A stretch of DNA of 64,000 nucleotides, from positions 1,256,837 through 1,320,836 of the forward strand of contig NZ_CP071130.1 of the NCBI RefSeq assembly GCF_017220215.1. The letters are read 5' to 3'. Source of the stretch: Caballeronia sp. M1242. Lineage in GTDB: Bacteria > Pseudomonadota > Gammaproteobacteria > Burkholderiales > Burkholderiaceae. Below, piece by piece: positions 55,222 to 62,791 of this stretch. The notes under the pieces were generated by a model. It had not been told where the DNA came from. It made no database searches and was given only the letters and a program-made list of their open reading frames with translations. The position numbers and the translations under genes were made by a program. Each line of letters opens with the position of its first letter. The stretch's first letter is position 1.

Positions 55222-55854
55222 ATGATGCACGCTGCGAGGCACTATTTGACGATGATCTGCGCGGTTGCGCTGCTATGCGGATGCACGGCGTTTAAGGTCG
55301 TGACGCACTACGTTTCGGCGAACGAGGCGAGCGTTCCGGTCGGATTGTATGAGCTGGATCCGCACCATTGGAACGTGAGCTTCGACGTCGATCACTTTCA
55401 TTACTCGCGATTCGTTATGCGCTTCGACAAAGTTTCGGCGCGCCTAAACTGGAACGGTGGCGGAATCGCGGCGAGTCGCGTTGAGGCGACTATCGACGCG
55501 TCGAGCGTCGATACGAATGTGCCGCTGCTCGACCGGATGCTGAAGGGACCCGACATGTTCGACGCAGCGCGGTATCCGAACATCGCTTTTCAGAGCACGA
55601 CATTCGAACGTACGGGTGATGACACCGGCACACTCACCGGCGACTTGACCATTCGCGGCGTGACACGGCCGGTAAAGCTGACTGTCACGTTCAACGGCCA
55701 CGCGGTGAACCCGCTGACGAAACAGGAAACGCTCGGGTTCTCCGCCGACGGGCATTTCAGCCGCGCGGCGTTCGGCCTGAGGACCTGGTTTCCCGCAGTC
55801 GGCGACAATGTCCACGTCGCCATTCAGGCGGAGTTCGGAAAGCAGAAGGAATAA
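55222..55854 (+). CDS. YceI-family lipoprotein
   Basis: 210 residues with lipobox LLCGC (Cys at about 21). YceI lipocalin-like domain: YELDPHHWNVSFDVDHFHYSRFVMRFDKVSARLNW, ATIDASSVDTNVPLLDRMLKGPDMFDAARYPNIAFQST and LTIRGVTRPVKLTVTFNG. YceI proteins bind polyisoprenoids in the periplasm; this one should be membrane-attached. Starts at 55222 or the next ATG. It converges on tdh with 8 bases between stops. Confidence 0.9.
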   Translation: MMHAARHYLTMICAVALLCGCTAFKVVTHYVSANEASVPVGLYELDPHHWNVSFDVDHFHYSRFVMRFDKVSARLNWNGGGIAASRVEATIDASSVDTNVPLLDRMLKGPDMFDAARYPNIAFQSTTFERTGDDTGTLTGDLTIRGVTRPVKLTVTFNGHAVNPLTKQETLGFSADGHFSRAAFGLRTWFPAVGDNVHVAIQAEFGKQKE

Positions 55855-55862
55855 CTCGGAGG

Positions 55863-56894
55863 TCAGGCCGCAGTCCAGTCGAGCACGACTTTGCCGCTGT
55901 TGCCGGAGAGCATGGTCGCGAACGCCTGCTCGTAATCGTCGACGGAAAAGGTGTGCGTAAGGATGGGCGAGAGATCGAGCCCGCTTTGCAGCATCGCGAC
56001 CATCTTGTACCAGGTCTCGAACATCTCTCGCCCATAGATGCCTTTGATCTCGAGTCCCTTGAAGATGACCTGATTCCAGTCGATAGCCGTTTGCGCGGGC
56101 GGAATGCCAAGCAGCGCGATCTTGCCCCCATGATTCATCGCTTCGAGCATGCCCGTGAAGGCGCTCGGCACGCCGGACATCTCCAGACCGATGTCGAACC
56201 CTTCGGTCATGCCGAGCTCGCGCATGACGCCGCGCAAATCCTCTTGGGCGACGTTGACGGTACGCGTCGCGCCCATCTTGCGCGCGAGTTCGAGCCGATA
56301 GTCGTTGACGTCAGTAATCACGACGTTCCGCGCGCCGACGTGCCGGGCAATGGCAGCCGCCATCACGCCGATCGGACCCGCGCCGGTGATGAGCACGTCC
56401 TCGCCGACGAGGTTGAACGACAGGGCGGTATGCGTGGCGTTGCCGAAAGGGTCGAAGATGGCGGCGAGGTCGTCAGAAATGCCGGCCGGGATCTTGAAAG
56501 CGTTGAACGCCGGAATCACGAGATATTCGGCGAAGGCGCCTTCACGGTTGACACCCACGCCGACCGTGTTGCGGCACAGGTGGCGTCGTCCCGCGCGGCA
56601 ATTGCGGCAGAAGCCACATGTGATGTGACCTTCGCCCGACACCCGATCGCCGATCGCAAAGCCGCGCACTTCTTGTCCCATCTCGACGATCTCGCCGACG
56701 TATTCGTGGCCTACATGCATTGGCACCGGCACCGTCTTTTGCGCCCAGTGGTCCCACTTCCAGATATGGATGTCCGTACCGCAGATCGCCGTCTTGCGAA
56801 TACGGATGAGAACGTCGTTATGGCCGACCTCCGGACGCTTTACGCGGGTCAACGTGAGGCCAGGCGCGCGTTCGAGTTTGGCTAGAGCTTTCAT
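55863..56894 (-). CDS. tdh: L-threonine 3-dehydrogenase
   Basis: 343 residues of the zinc alcohol dehydrogenase family. The catalytic Zn Cys is in [27 protein letters not shown] holds the next ligand pair, and the structural Zn cluster is [18 protein letters not shown] binding is at [13 protein letters not shown]. Oxidises threonine to 2-amino-3-oxobutyrate, the substrate of Kbl encoded just upstream on the same strand. A parS-like palindrome lies in the kbl-tdh gap. Confidence 0.96.
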   Translation of the reverse strand: MKALAKLERAPGLTLTRVKRPEVGHNDVLIRIRKTAICGTDIHIWKWDHWAQKTVPVPMHVGHEYVGEIVEMGQEVRGFAIGDRVSGEGHITCGFCRNCRAGRRHLCRNTVGVGVNREGAFAEYLVIPAFNAFKIPAGISDDLAAIFDPFGNATHTALSFNLVGEDVLITGAGPIGVMAAAIARHVGARNVVITDVNDYRLELARKMGATRTVNVAQEDLRGVMRELGMTEGFDIGLEMSGVPSAFTGMLEAMNHGGKIALLGIPPAQTAIDWNQVIFKGLEIKGIYGREMFETWYKMVAMLQSGLDLSPILTHTFSVDDYEQAFATMLSGNSGKVVLDWTAA

Positions 56895-56952
56895 GTGCTG
56901 TTGATCCTGACGGTTGTCGTTGCGGTTTTCGCGTGCGGGGCGAGCGATGGCC

Positions 56953-56968
56953 CTTTATGCGCATAAAG
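56953..56968. promoter_or_regulatory. Perfect 16-base palindrome, parS-like
   Basis: CTTTATGCGCATAAAG is fully symmetric and resembles, as I recall them, the ParB centromere sites of Burkholderia secondary chromosomes (core TTTATGCGCATAAA). It sits in the kbl-tdh gap, and a near-copy lies 2 kb to the right. It might instead be an operator for tdh. Confidence 0.65.
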
Positions 56969-56992
56969 CTCTGCGCCGGCTGAGTGACACGC

Positions 56993-58195
56993 TCACCGGA
57001 TCACGCCAAGCGACCCTCCCACACGAGCGAAAGCCGCCACCGCGCGATCGATCTGGTCTGGCGTATGCGCCGCGCTCATCTGCGTGCGAATGCGGGCACG
57101 TCCCCGTGGCACCACTGGATATGAAAAGCCGATCACGTACACACCTTCTTCGAGAAGTGCGTCGGCCATCCGAGAGGCGAGCTGCGCATCGCCGAGCATG
57201 ACGGGAATGATCGGATGCTCGCCCGCCACGAGATCGAAACCGAGAGAAGACATCGCGTGACGGAAGCGAGCCCCGTTCTCGCGCACGCGCGAGCGGAGCG
57301 TCGCACCTTCATCGCTGTCAAGCAGGTTCAACACTTCCAGCGACGCCGCCGCGATGCTGGGCGCAAGCGTATTGGAGAACAGATACGGCCGGCTCCGCTG
57401 GCGCAGCAGTTCGACAATCTCCTTGTGAGCCGCGATGTAACCGCCGGAAGCGCCGCCGAGCGCCTTCCCGAGCGTGCCGGTGATGATATCGACGCGATCC
57501 AACACGCCGCAGTGCTCGGGCGTGCCGCGTCCTTTCTCGCCTATGAATCCGACCGCGTGCGAATCGTCAACCATGACGAGCGCGCCGTAGCGGTCGGCGA
57601 GATCGCAGATACCCGCGAGATTCGCGATGATGCCGTCCATCGAGAACACGCCGTCGGTAGCGATCAGCTTGTAGCGTGCGCCGGCGGCCTCGGCTTCTCT
57701 CAAACGCGCCTCGAGATCCGACAGATCGTTGTTCTTGTAGCGCAGGCGTCGCGCTTTCGAAAGCCGCACGCCGTCGATGATGCTGGCGTGATTCAGTTCA
57801 TCGCTGATGATGGCGTCTTCTTCGCTCAGCAGCGTCTCGAACAGGCCGCCGTTGGCATCGAAGCAACTCGAATAGAGAATCGCGTCGTCGGTTCGAAGGA
57901 ACTGCGCAATGGCGTTTTCCAGCGACCGGTGCACGGTCTGCGTGCCGCAAATGAAGCGCACCGACGCCATGCCGAAGCCGTCGGCGTCGAGGCCCGCTTT
58001 GGCTGCTTCGATCAGACGCGGATCATCTGCAAGCCCCAGGTAATTATTCGCGCAGAAGTTGAGGACGACCCGTCCATCCGCGAGGCGGATCTCCGGCGAC
58101 TGCGGACTCGCAATGACGCGCTCGTTCTTGTAGAAGCCCGCAGCGCGAATATCGTCGATGACGTCGCGCAGGTAGGACAAATATCGGTCTCTCAT
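56993..58195 (-). CDS. kbl: 2-amino-3-ketobutyrate CoA ligase (glycine C-acetyltransferase)
   Basis: 400 residues, chosen from ATG at 58195 to match the family length. PLP enzyme of the alpha-oxoamine synthase group: [56 protein letters not shown] and the PLP lysine in [18 protein letters not shown]. Cleaves 2-amino-3-oxobutyrate with CoA to glycine and acetyl-CoA. Operon kbl-tdh, divergent from the XRE-cupin regulator that probably controls it. Confidence 0.96.
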   Translation of the reverse strand: MRDRYLSYLRDVIDDIRAAGFYKNERVIASPQSPEIRLADGRVVLNFCANNYLGLADDPRLIEAAKAGLDADGFGMASVRFICGTQTVHRSLENAIAQFLRTDDAILYSSCFDANGGLFETLLSEEDAIISDELNHASIIDGVRLSKARRLRYKNNDLSDLEARLREAEAAGARYKLIATDGVFSMDGIIANLAGICDLADRYGALVMVDDSHAVGFIGEKGRGTPEHCGVLDRVDIITGTLGKALGGASGGYIAAHKEIVELLRQRSRPYLFSNTLAPSIAAASLEVLNLLDSDEGATLRSRVRENGARFRHAMSSLGFDLVAGEHPIIPVMLGDAQLASRMADALLEEGVYVIGFSYPVVPRGRARIRTQMSAAHTPDQIDRAVAAFARVGGSLGVIR

Positions 58196-58260
58196 GGCGT
58201 GGTCCGGTTGCATCCGCGTACGCACGCGGTCGTTTAGCCCTGCTATAGTCGAAACATCGC

Positions 58261-58296
58261 ATTGGACGCGTTCGATATTTCGAACGAAATTCCAAT
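58261..58296. promoter_or_regulatory. Dyad operator candidate between kbl and XRE-cupin gene
   Basis: Outer arms ATTGGA (58261-58266) and TCCAAT (58291-58296) enclose the palindrome TTCGATATTTCGAA (58271-58284, arms TTCGA/TCGAA), with centres one base apart. Likely binding site of the adjacent HTH regulator. Confidence 0.55.
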
Positions 58297-58327
58297 ATGG
58301 AGAACACTCTAAGGGAAGAATGGCGTC

Positions 58328-58930
58328 ATGGCAAGTTCGCGCTCAGAACCGACGGCCGCCGAATCAACGGCGGCCGGACCTGTGCCGCCGCGGGTCGGCG
58401 AGTACATTCAACGGCTGCGCAACGAAAGAAAGCTGACGCTCGACGATCTGTCGCGCGCGGCGGGCGTATCGAAGTCGATGCTGTCAGAGATCGAGCGGGA
58501 CAGAGCGAACCCGACTATCGCAGTAGCATGGCGGCTGACAAACGCGCTTGGCATCAGCTTGGACCAGTTATTCGCGCAACAACGTCCTGCGGAGGCGATC
58601 CGGGTCGCGAGCCCGCACGACATACCGACCTTGAGCGGTGACAACGGTGGCTATCAATTACGCGTCTGGGGGCCGATAGAACTCGCGGGCAAGTTCGAGT
58701 GGTACGAGCTCACGTTGCAGGCCGGCGCGGCGCTCCGCTCCAACGCTCACGAGCCAGGCACGCGCGAGCATTTGACGGTTTTGAACGGAACGATCGAAGT
58801 GGAAGTAGCCGCGCTGACGCGTCGTCTTAAGACAGGCGAGACCGCGCGTTATGCAGCGGACGACAGTCACGCGATTCGCAACGCGGGGCGCTCGGAAGCG
58901 AAGGCGTTGCTAGTCGTGATTCATGGCTGA
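58328..58930 (+). CDS. XRE-family regulator with C-terminal cupin domain
   Basis: 200 residues. HTH_3 at about 25-80 ([56 protein letters not shown]) and a cupin_2 sensor at about 115-198 ([38 protein letters not shown]). This class often regulates amino-acid metabolism. Divergent from kbl-tdh with a dyad in between, so threonine/glycine metabolism is the likely target. Confidence 0.92.
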   Translation: MASSRSEPTAAESTAAGPVPPRVGEYIQRLRNERKLTLDDLSRAAGVSKSMLSEIERDRANPTIAVAWRLTNALGISLDQLFAQQRPAEAIRVASPHDIPTLSGDNGGYQLRVWGPIELAGKFEWYELTLQAGAALRSNAHEPGTREHLTVLNGTIEVEVAALTRRLKTGETARYAADDSHAIRNAGRSEAKALLVVIHG

Positions 58931-58950
58931 TAAAAGAGGGGGCTCGCTGA

Positions 58951-58966
58951 CTTTATGCGCATCAAG
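58951..58966. promoter_or_regulatory. Second parS-like site, one mismatch
   Basis: CTTTATGCGCATCAAG differs from the perfect palindrome at 56953 by one base. It lies 20 bases after the XRE-cupin stop, where no promoter is required, which favours a chromosome-structural role over an operator. Confidence 0.55.
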
Positions 58967-58992
58967 TTCTGTCGCCGTGCGGACCACGCGAC

Positions 58993-59017
58993 GCGGGGCG
59001 TTCAGTGGACGCCCCGC
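58993..59017. terminator. GC-rich hairpin between converging genes
   Basis: GCGGGGCG/CGCCCCGC with a 9-base loop between the XRE-cupin and CsbD genes. There is no clear T run on either side, so termination is uncertain. Confidence 0.4.
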
Positions 59018-59048
59018 ATCAAAACACCGTGATGGCCGGAAACTTGGA

Positions 59049-59237
59049 TTAAGGGTTCTTCCGCACGCTGTCCTTCAGGTCTTCGCGGACATCGCCCGCT
59101 CCCTTCTGAATCTTGCCGGCGACCTGTTGCATGTCGCCCTTCGCTTCTTGCGCGGGATCGTCAGTAGCCTTGCCGACTACTTCGTTGATCTTCCCCTTCA
59201 CTTGTTCGCCGACGCCCTTAACTTGGTCCTTGTTCAT
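59049..59237 (-). CDS. CsbD-family stress protein
   Basis: 62 residues, highly charged and Gly/Lys/Asp-rich: MNKDQVKGVGEQVKGKINEVVG, DPAQEAKGDMQQVAGKIQKGAGDVREDLKD. This matches CsbD proteins (YjbJ in E. coli), abundant small cytoplasmic proteins made under general stress. Function unknown. RBS AGGAG lies upstream. Confidence 0.92.
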   Translation of the reverse strand: MNKDQVKGVGEQVKGKINEVVGKATDDPAQEAKGDMQQVAGKIQKGAGDVREDLKDSVRKNP

Positions 59238-59442
59238 CGCTTTTCTCCTTGAGGTTCAGCGGGAAACAGTCTCGATGCTCATCGCAGAAACTGATGTGCG
59301 GCTACAGAGCTCTGCTCCGAGCGCCAATTTAGGATGCGCTATCTCACCACCTTTCGGCAGCCGCGGATGTCTGAACAACGCGTAGGCGGAATCGCACATA
59401 CACCGAGTGAGAACGGCGCGACGCTATTTTCAGGCGCGAGGA

Positions 59443-59462
59443 TACTGTATATTTATACAGTG
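59443..59462. promoter_or_regulatory. LexA (SOS) box
   Basis: TACTGTATATTTATACAGTG contains a perfect CTGT-N8-ACAG with an all-AT centre and is almost identical to the E. coli consensus. It ends 26 bases before the start of the 118-aa gene. Confidence 0.9.
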
Positions 59463-59488
59463 CGACGACCGGTGCGAGAGGTGACAAC

Positions 59489-59845
59489 ATGGAGTCAAAC
59501 GGCGAACATCTGAGCAAAAAACAGTTCGAGCGGGCCGTGCGCGACCTGGAAAGCATCACGCGGCAGATAGCGGCTCGCTACATCGACAAGGGCGTGCCGT
59601 TGACGTGGCGCCTCTTGCACGCCATCGAAGCCGAGGCAGTTGCAGACCTCGGGTTTGCGGGGCGTCACGAAGCCGCGCTGCGTGAATTGTTCGCGCGCCC
59701 CGACAACTTTGCCTATCCAGAAACTGACGACGTAGTGGACGTCGCGTCGTCCGACGCTTTGCCGGCAGTCTTCGGCTTCGCCGTCGACGCGTACGAGTGC
59801 GCTGCGCGGCAAGGCCAGCCGCGACTAGCCCTCGCGGGCCATTGA
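59489..59845 (+). CDS. LexA-controlled hypothetical protein, 118 residues
   Basis: The ATG at 59489 follows GAGAGGTG and the LexA box directly. The protein is soluble and mostly helical: LSKKQFERAVRDLESITRQIAARYIDKGVPLTWRLLHAIEAEAVADLGFAGRHEAALRELFARPDNFAYPE. No cysteine pair apart from a single Cys, no signal peptide, no recognised family. DNA damage induction is inferred from the operator. The next gene on this strand is the recombinase-like protein, 173 bases on. Confidence 0.78.
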   Translation: MESNGEHLSKKQFERAVRDLESITRQIAARYIDKGVPLTWRLLHAIEAEAVADLGFAGRHEAALRELFARPDNFAYPETDDVVDVASSDALPAVFGFAVDAYECAARQGQPRLALAGH

Positions 59846-60018
59846 TTGGGCGAGGCTACGGATCGCCGTCCAAGGTCGTGCCAAAGCCTGACTTCGCCGA
59901 TGAGCATATGGGCGCAGCGAGCGCGCGCAGGGTTCGATACAGTGGATGGTTGACGCCCGCCGCGCGAGGCCCGACTCTTTCTCTAAAGCGAACAGCGTCA
60001 TATCGCCCTTCGAACACA

Positions 60019-61032
60019 ATGCCGACTACCACCGATCTCTTCGACCAACAGCGCGCGGACTGGCAGGCCGACCCGCACGCTGCCTTCGACGCATGGCTTG
60101 CTCAACAAGAATTCCGTGCGTCTTCGGCCGACGTTTATCGCGCGCAATGGGGCAACTTCCTCGAATGGCTCCAGGCGAAACGGGCGACGCTCCATACGGT
60201 GCAACGGCCCGTCATTGAACAGTTCGTCTCGCAGCTCGACATTCGGCGTCCGCAGCGGATGCGCTACTTGCGTTTGATCGAACGCGTGCTCGATCACGTG
60301 CGGGAAATCGAGGCCGCGGGGACCAATCCCGCGCGGTTCATCGCGCAGGACGGCGATGCAGCCTGGCGCAAAGCCCGCGACAACGAGCCGACCGGCTTTC
60401 TGACGCACGACGAGCGCGCCTTGCTGATCGCGCATCTGTTTTCGCCTTTGGGCGCGCTGCCTGCCGGACAGCGGTGGCGTGAACAACGCGACCGAGCACT
60501 GGTTGCCGCCTTTTTGGGCGCAGGGGTGAAAACCGGCGAGGCGGCGCAGTTAACCGTCGATTGCTATGCGCCTGGCGCGCCTTACATAACAGTCGATGCA
60601 TCAAATCCGCTTTTGATCCGCCAGGCGCGCCTTGCGCCGTTCGCCGTCGAGTTGCTGGACGGCTGGATCACCGAGCGCCGAGCAGCCGGGCTGGAGGGCG
60701 AACTGCTCTTTCCCGCGGCGCCGTCCGGCCGGCCGATGCACAAGGCGACGATGCTACGCGCCATCGATGCGGTCGTCGCTGCGTCGGGCATCGCAGCGTC
60801 TCGCGTCGCGCGAGCCAGCCCCCAGACGCTTCGCAACTCCTACGCGGCCGAGCTGTTCGACGAAGGCGTCGAGCCCGAGCGCGTTGGCCAGTGGCTAGGT
60901 TTTCAGCAGATGATCTCGGTGCATCGGCTGCACCGGGCATGGCAGGATTGGATGGGTGAGCAAATACGGGAGCGCGATATTGCTCAGGCCCGTGCCGGTT
61001 CGAGCGACGAGGCAGGCATCACGGGACTCTGA
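60019..61032 (+). CDS. Tyrosine-recombinase-like protein lacking catalytic residues
   Basis: 337 residues. An N-terminal SAM-like DNA-binding segment (about 20-100, FDAWLAQQEFRASSADVYRAQWGNFLEWLQAKRATL) is followed by the recombinase catalytic fold. The usual first Arg is K171 (GVKTGEAAQL), HxLR is Q269-T-L-R272, LGH is L-G-F295, and no tyrosine occurs after Y275, so the nucleophile is missing. It should bind DNA without recombining it. The position beside a KfrA-like gene and origin-type repeats suggests replicon maintenance; replication or segregation roles are inferred. Confidence 0.85.
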   Translation: MPTTTDLFDQQRADWQADPHAAFDAWLAQQEFRASSADVYRAQWGNFLEWLQAKRATLHTVQRPVIEQFVSQLDIRRPQRMRYLRLIERVLDHVREIEAAGTNPARFIAQDGDAAWRKARDNEPTGFLTHDERALLIAHLFSPLGALPAGQRWREQRDRALVAAFLGAGVKTGEAAQLTVDCYAPGAPYITVDASNPLLIRQARLAPFAVELLDGWITERRAAGLEGELLFPAAPSGRPMHKATMLRAIDAVVAASGIAASRVARASPQTLRNSYAAELFDEGVEPERVGQWLGFQQMISVHRLHRAWQDWMGEQIRERDIAQARAGSSDEAGITGL

Positions 61033-61036
61033 CGAC

Positions 61037-61055
61037 GCTCCCGAAAACGCTCACC
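61037..61055 (-). repeat. 19-base repeat copy between converging genes
   Basis: On the minus strand GGTGAGCGTTTTCGGGAGC, the consensus itself. It occupies the 50-base gap between the recombinase-like and KfrA-like stops. Confidence 0.9.
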
Positions 61056-61082
61056 TTATCGCTCGGACGAGCCGGTGCGCCA

Positions 61083-62279
61083 TCAGGCGCGAACTTTCGA
61101 GGCATGGCGGAAGCCATACAACGCCGACAATTTCGACGAGGCCGGCCCGGACGTTCGCTCGCATTTGGGACAACACAACTCGTATTCGTCCTCGTGCAAC
61201 TGCAATTCAGGCTCTCCGTCTTCGCAGCCGGGGCAGGCCCCCGGCACGGCCACATACGGATCGGCTTGCGTTCCGAGGGCAGCGATCTCTTCGTCCGCGA
61301 GCCGTCCTTCCGCGACCAGCGACGCGAGCAATTCGCCGACTTCCGTGCTCATGCGAGCCCGCACCCGGTGGGCGTCACGCTCGCGCGTGAGTGCGTCGAT
61401 CTCGTCGGACTGCGCGCGTACCTGCGACTCCAGGCGATCGGCACGACTGCGCGCGACACTAAGCTGTTGAATGAATTCGAACTCCTTGCGGCCGGCTTCG
61501 CGGATGCTCGCCTGATAGGTCGCGGCGACACCTCTTAGGCTATCGAGTTCGACAAGCATCGGCTTGACGCGGCGCTCTGCGTCCTTTACGGCGTCGTTGA
61601 TCTGCTGCGCGTAACGTTCTGTGTTGCTGCGCAATTCGTCTTGAAGCTCATCTAGCCGGTCGCGCAGACGCGCCGTTTGGGATTGCTCTGTCGCAAGACG
61701 CTCCGCAAGAGCCGAGTTCTCAGCCTGGGACCGCGCAATTGCGTTGCGAAGTTCTTCTTGAATCTCAAGCTCGCGCTGGCGCAGCCGGCTTACTTCGGAT
61801 TCGAGCGACGCTATGCGCGCCGCGGCCGATTCGACTCGACTCTCGGCAGCTTGGCGTGCCTGCTCCATCGCTTCGCAGCGAATCTCTGCTTCGTGCGCGC
61901 TCGCTGCAGTATGCCGAGTCATCGCATCCACTCGCGAGCGTTCATCGTCGAACGTAGCGGCCGCTTGCCGCCTGGCTTCGTCGAAAAGCTCCGCCAACAA
62001 TTCGCCCGCGCGTTCCTGAAGTGCCTGCGGGATGCCGCCTGCCTCGACACGCACGCGAACACTCGAGCGCACGGTTTCCCAAAACGCGTCGATGTCTCGC
62101 GGGATGTCGGTGGCACTCCCGACCTGCGTCAGATCTCGAACGGTCGTAACCGAAGGACGGATGCCGAGGTCGAAGAATAATCGTCGGCAAGCGTGCTGGG
62201 AGAGTTCGTGGCGACGGGCGCCGGCTGAACGCATTCTCTCTAGCTCTTGGCGAACGGTGTCGCGCAGGTGCGAGTCCAT
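61083..62279 (-). CDS. KfrA-like DNA-binding coiled-coil protein with zinc ribbon
   Basis: 398 residues. The N-terminal KfrA domain (about 1-75, VRQELERMRSAGARRHELSQHACRRLFFDLGIRPSVTTVRDL) is followed by about 250 residues of heptad-rich coiled coil (ESRVESAAARIASLESEVSRLRQRELEIQEEL and onward). At the C-terminus CPGC ... CCPKC forms a probable zinc ribbon, unusual for KfrA. KfrA proteins bind an operator near their own promoter and help plasmid partition. It is divergent from nothing visible and converges on the recombinase-like gene. Confidence 0.85.
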   Translation of the reverse strand: MDSHLRDTVRQELERMRSAGARRHELSQHACRRLFFDLGIRPSVTTVRDLTQVGSATDIPRDIDAFWETVRSSVRVRVEAGGIPQALQERAGELLAELFDEARRQAAATFDDERSRVDAMTRHTAASAHEAEIRCEAMEQARQAAESRVESAAARIASLESEVSRLRQRELEIQEELRNAIARSQAENSALAERLATEQSQTARLRDRLDELQDELRSNTERYAQQINDAVKDAERRVKPMLVELDSLRGVAATYQASIREAGRKEFEFIQQLSVARSRADRLESQVRAQSDEIDALTRERDAHRVRARMSTEVGELLASLVAEGRLADEEIAALGTQADPYVAVPGACPGCEDGEPELQLHEDEYELCCPKCERTSGPASSKLSALYGFRHASKVRA

Positions 62280-62428
62280 TGATCCTCAACTAGACATGTT
62301 ATGCCTGTCACGTTTTACGTTTCAGGCGTTACAACAAGCGACTTGGGTTGCAGAAACGCGGTTATTTTGCTGCCCGCCGTGCGTTTCGAGTACGCAATGC
62401 TGGCTATTGTAGACCATTCGTTGTGAAA

Positions 62429-62457
62429 CATGATGAGGATGTTCTTCTAACATCATG
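62429..62457. promoter_or_regulatory. Nested inverted repeats upstream of the KfrA-like gene
   Basis: GATGTT-CTTCT-AACATC (62438-62454) lies inside outer arms CATGATG (62429-62435) and CATCATG (62451-62457). The site is about 150-180 bases upstream of the KfrA-like start. KfrA proteins are known to bind an operator at their own promoter, so this is a candidate. Confidence 0.5.
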
Positions 62458-62668
62458 ATTTGACACGGTTTAGGGTGATCGCGAGAGAAAACGCACTGTT
62501 CCACAGATGTTTCGTACGAAAAACCAGTCCTTGAGCAATGACGTTGGGGCGATCTTCTGCATTCAAGCGCGCAGCTTTGAGAGTATTAGAAGTAAACACC
62601 CTTGAACCCTTGTTGAAACAGTTAACGCCTCTGCAAACCCTTGTGGAGCAAGGCTCTCCGGCCGTCTC

Positions 62669-62778
62669 GGTGAGCGTTTGCGGGATACATGGTGAGTCTC
62701 TACGGGTGTCATGGGTGGTCGGCTTCGGGAGGCTCAGTGAGGAGAAGCAGGACACATAGTGAGCGGCTTCAGGGGAGC
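62669..62778 (+). repeat. Regular iteron-like array of the 19-base repeat (five copies)
   Basis: Copies start at 62669, 62691, 62714, 62736 and about 62758, that is every 22-23 bases or two helical turns. The first is nearly consensus (GGTGAGCGTTTGCGGGATA). The others are degenerate, for example GGTGAGTCTCTACGGGTGT and AGTGAGGAGAAGCAGGACA. The last has an extra base. Confidence 0.65.
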
Positions 62779-62791
62779 GAATCTTTTGATA

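Noticed and set aside
60019..61032. Active phage integrase with an attachment site
   Set aside because: Catalytic residues are missing, and no tRNA or flanking direct repeat suggests an att site.
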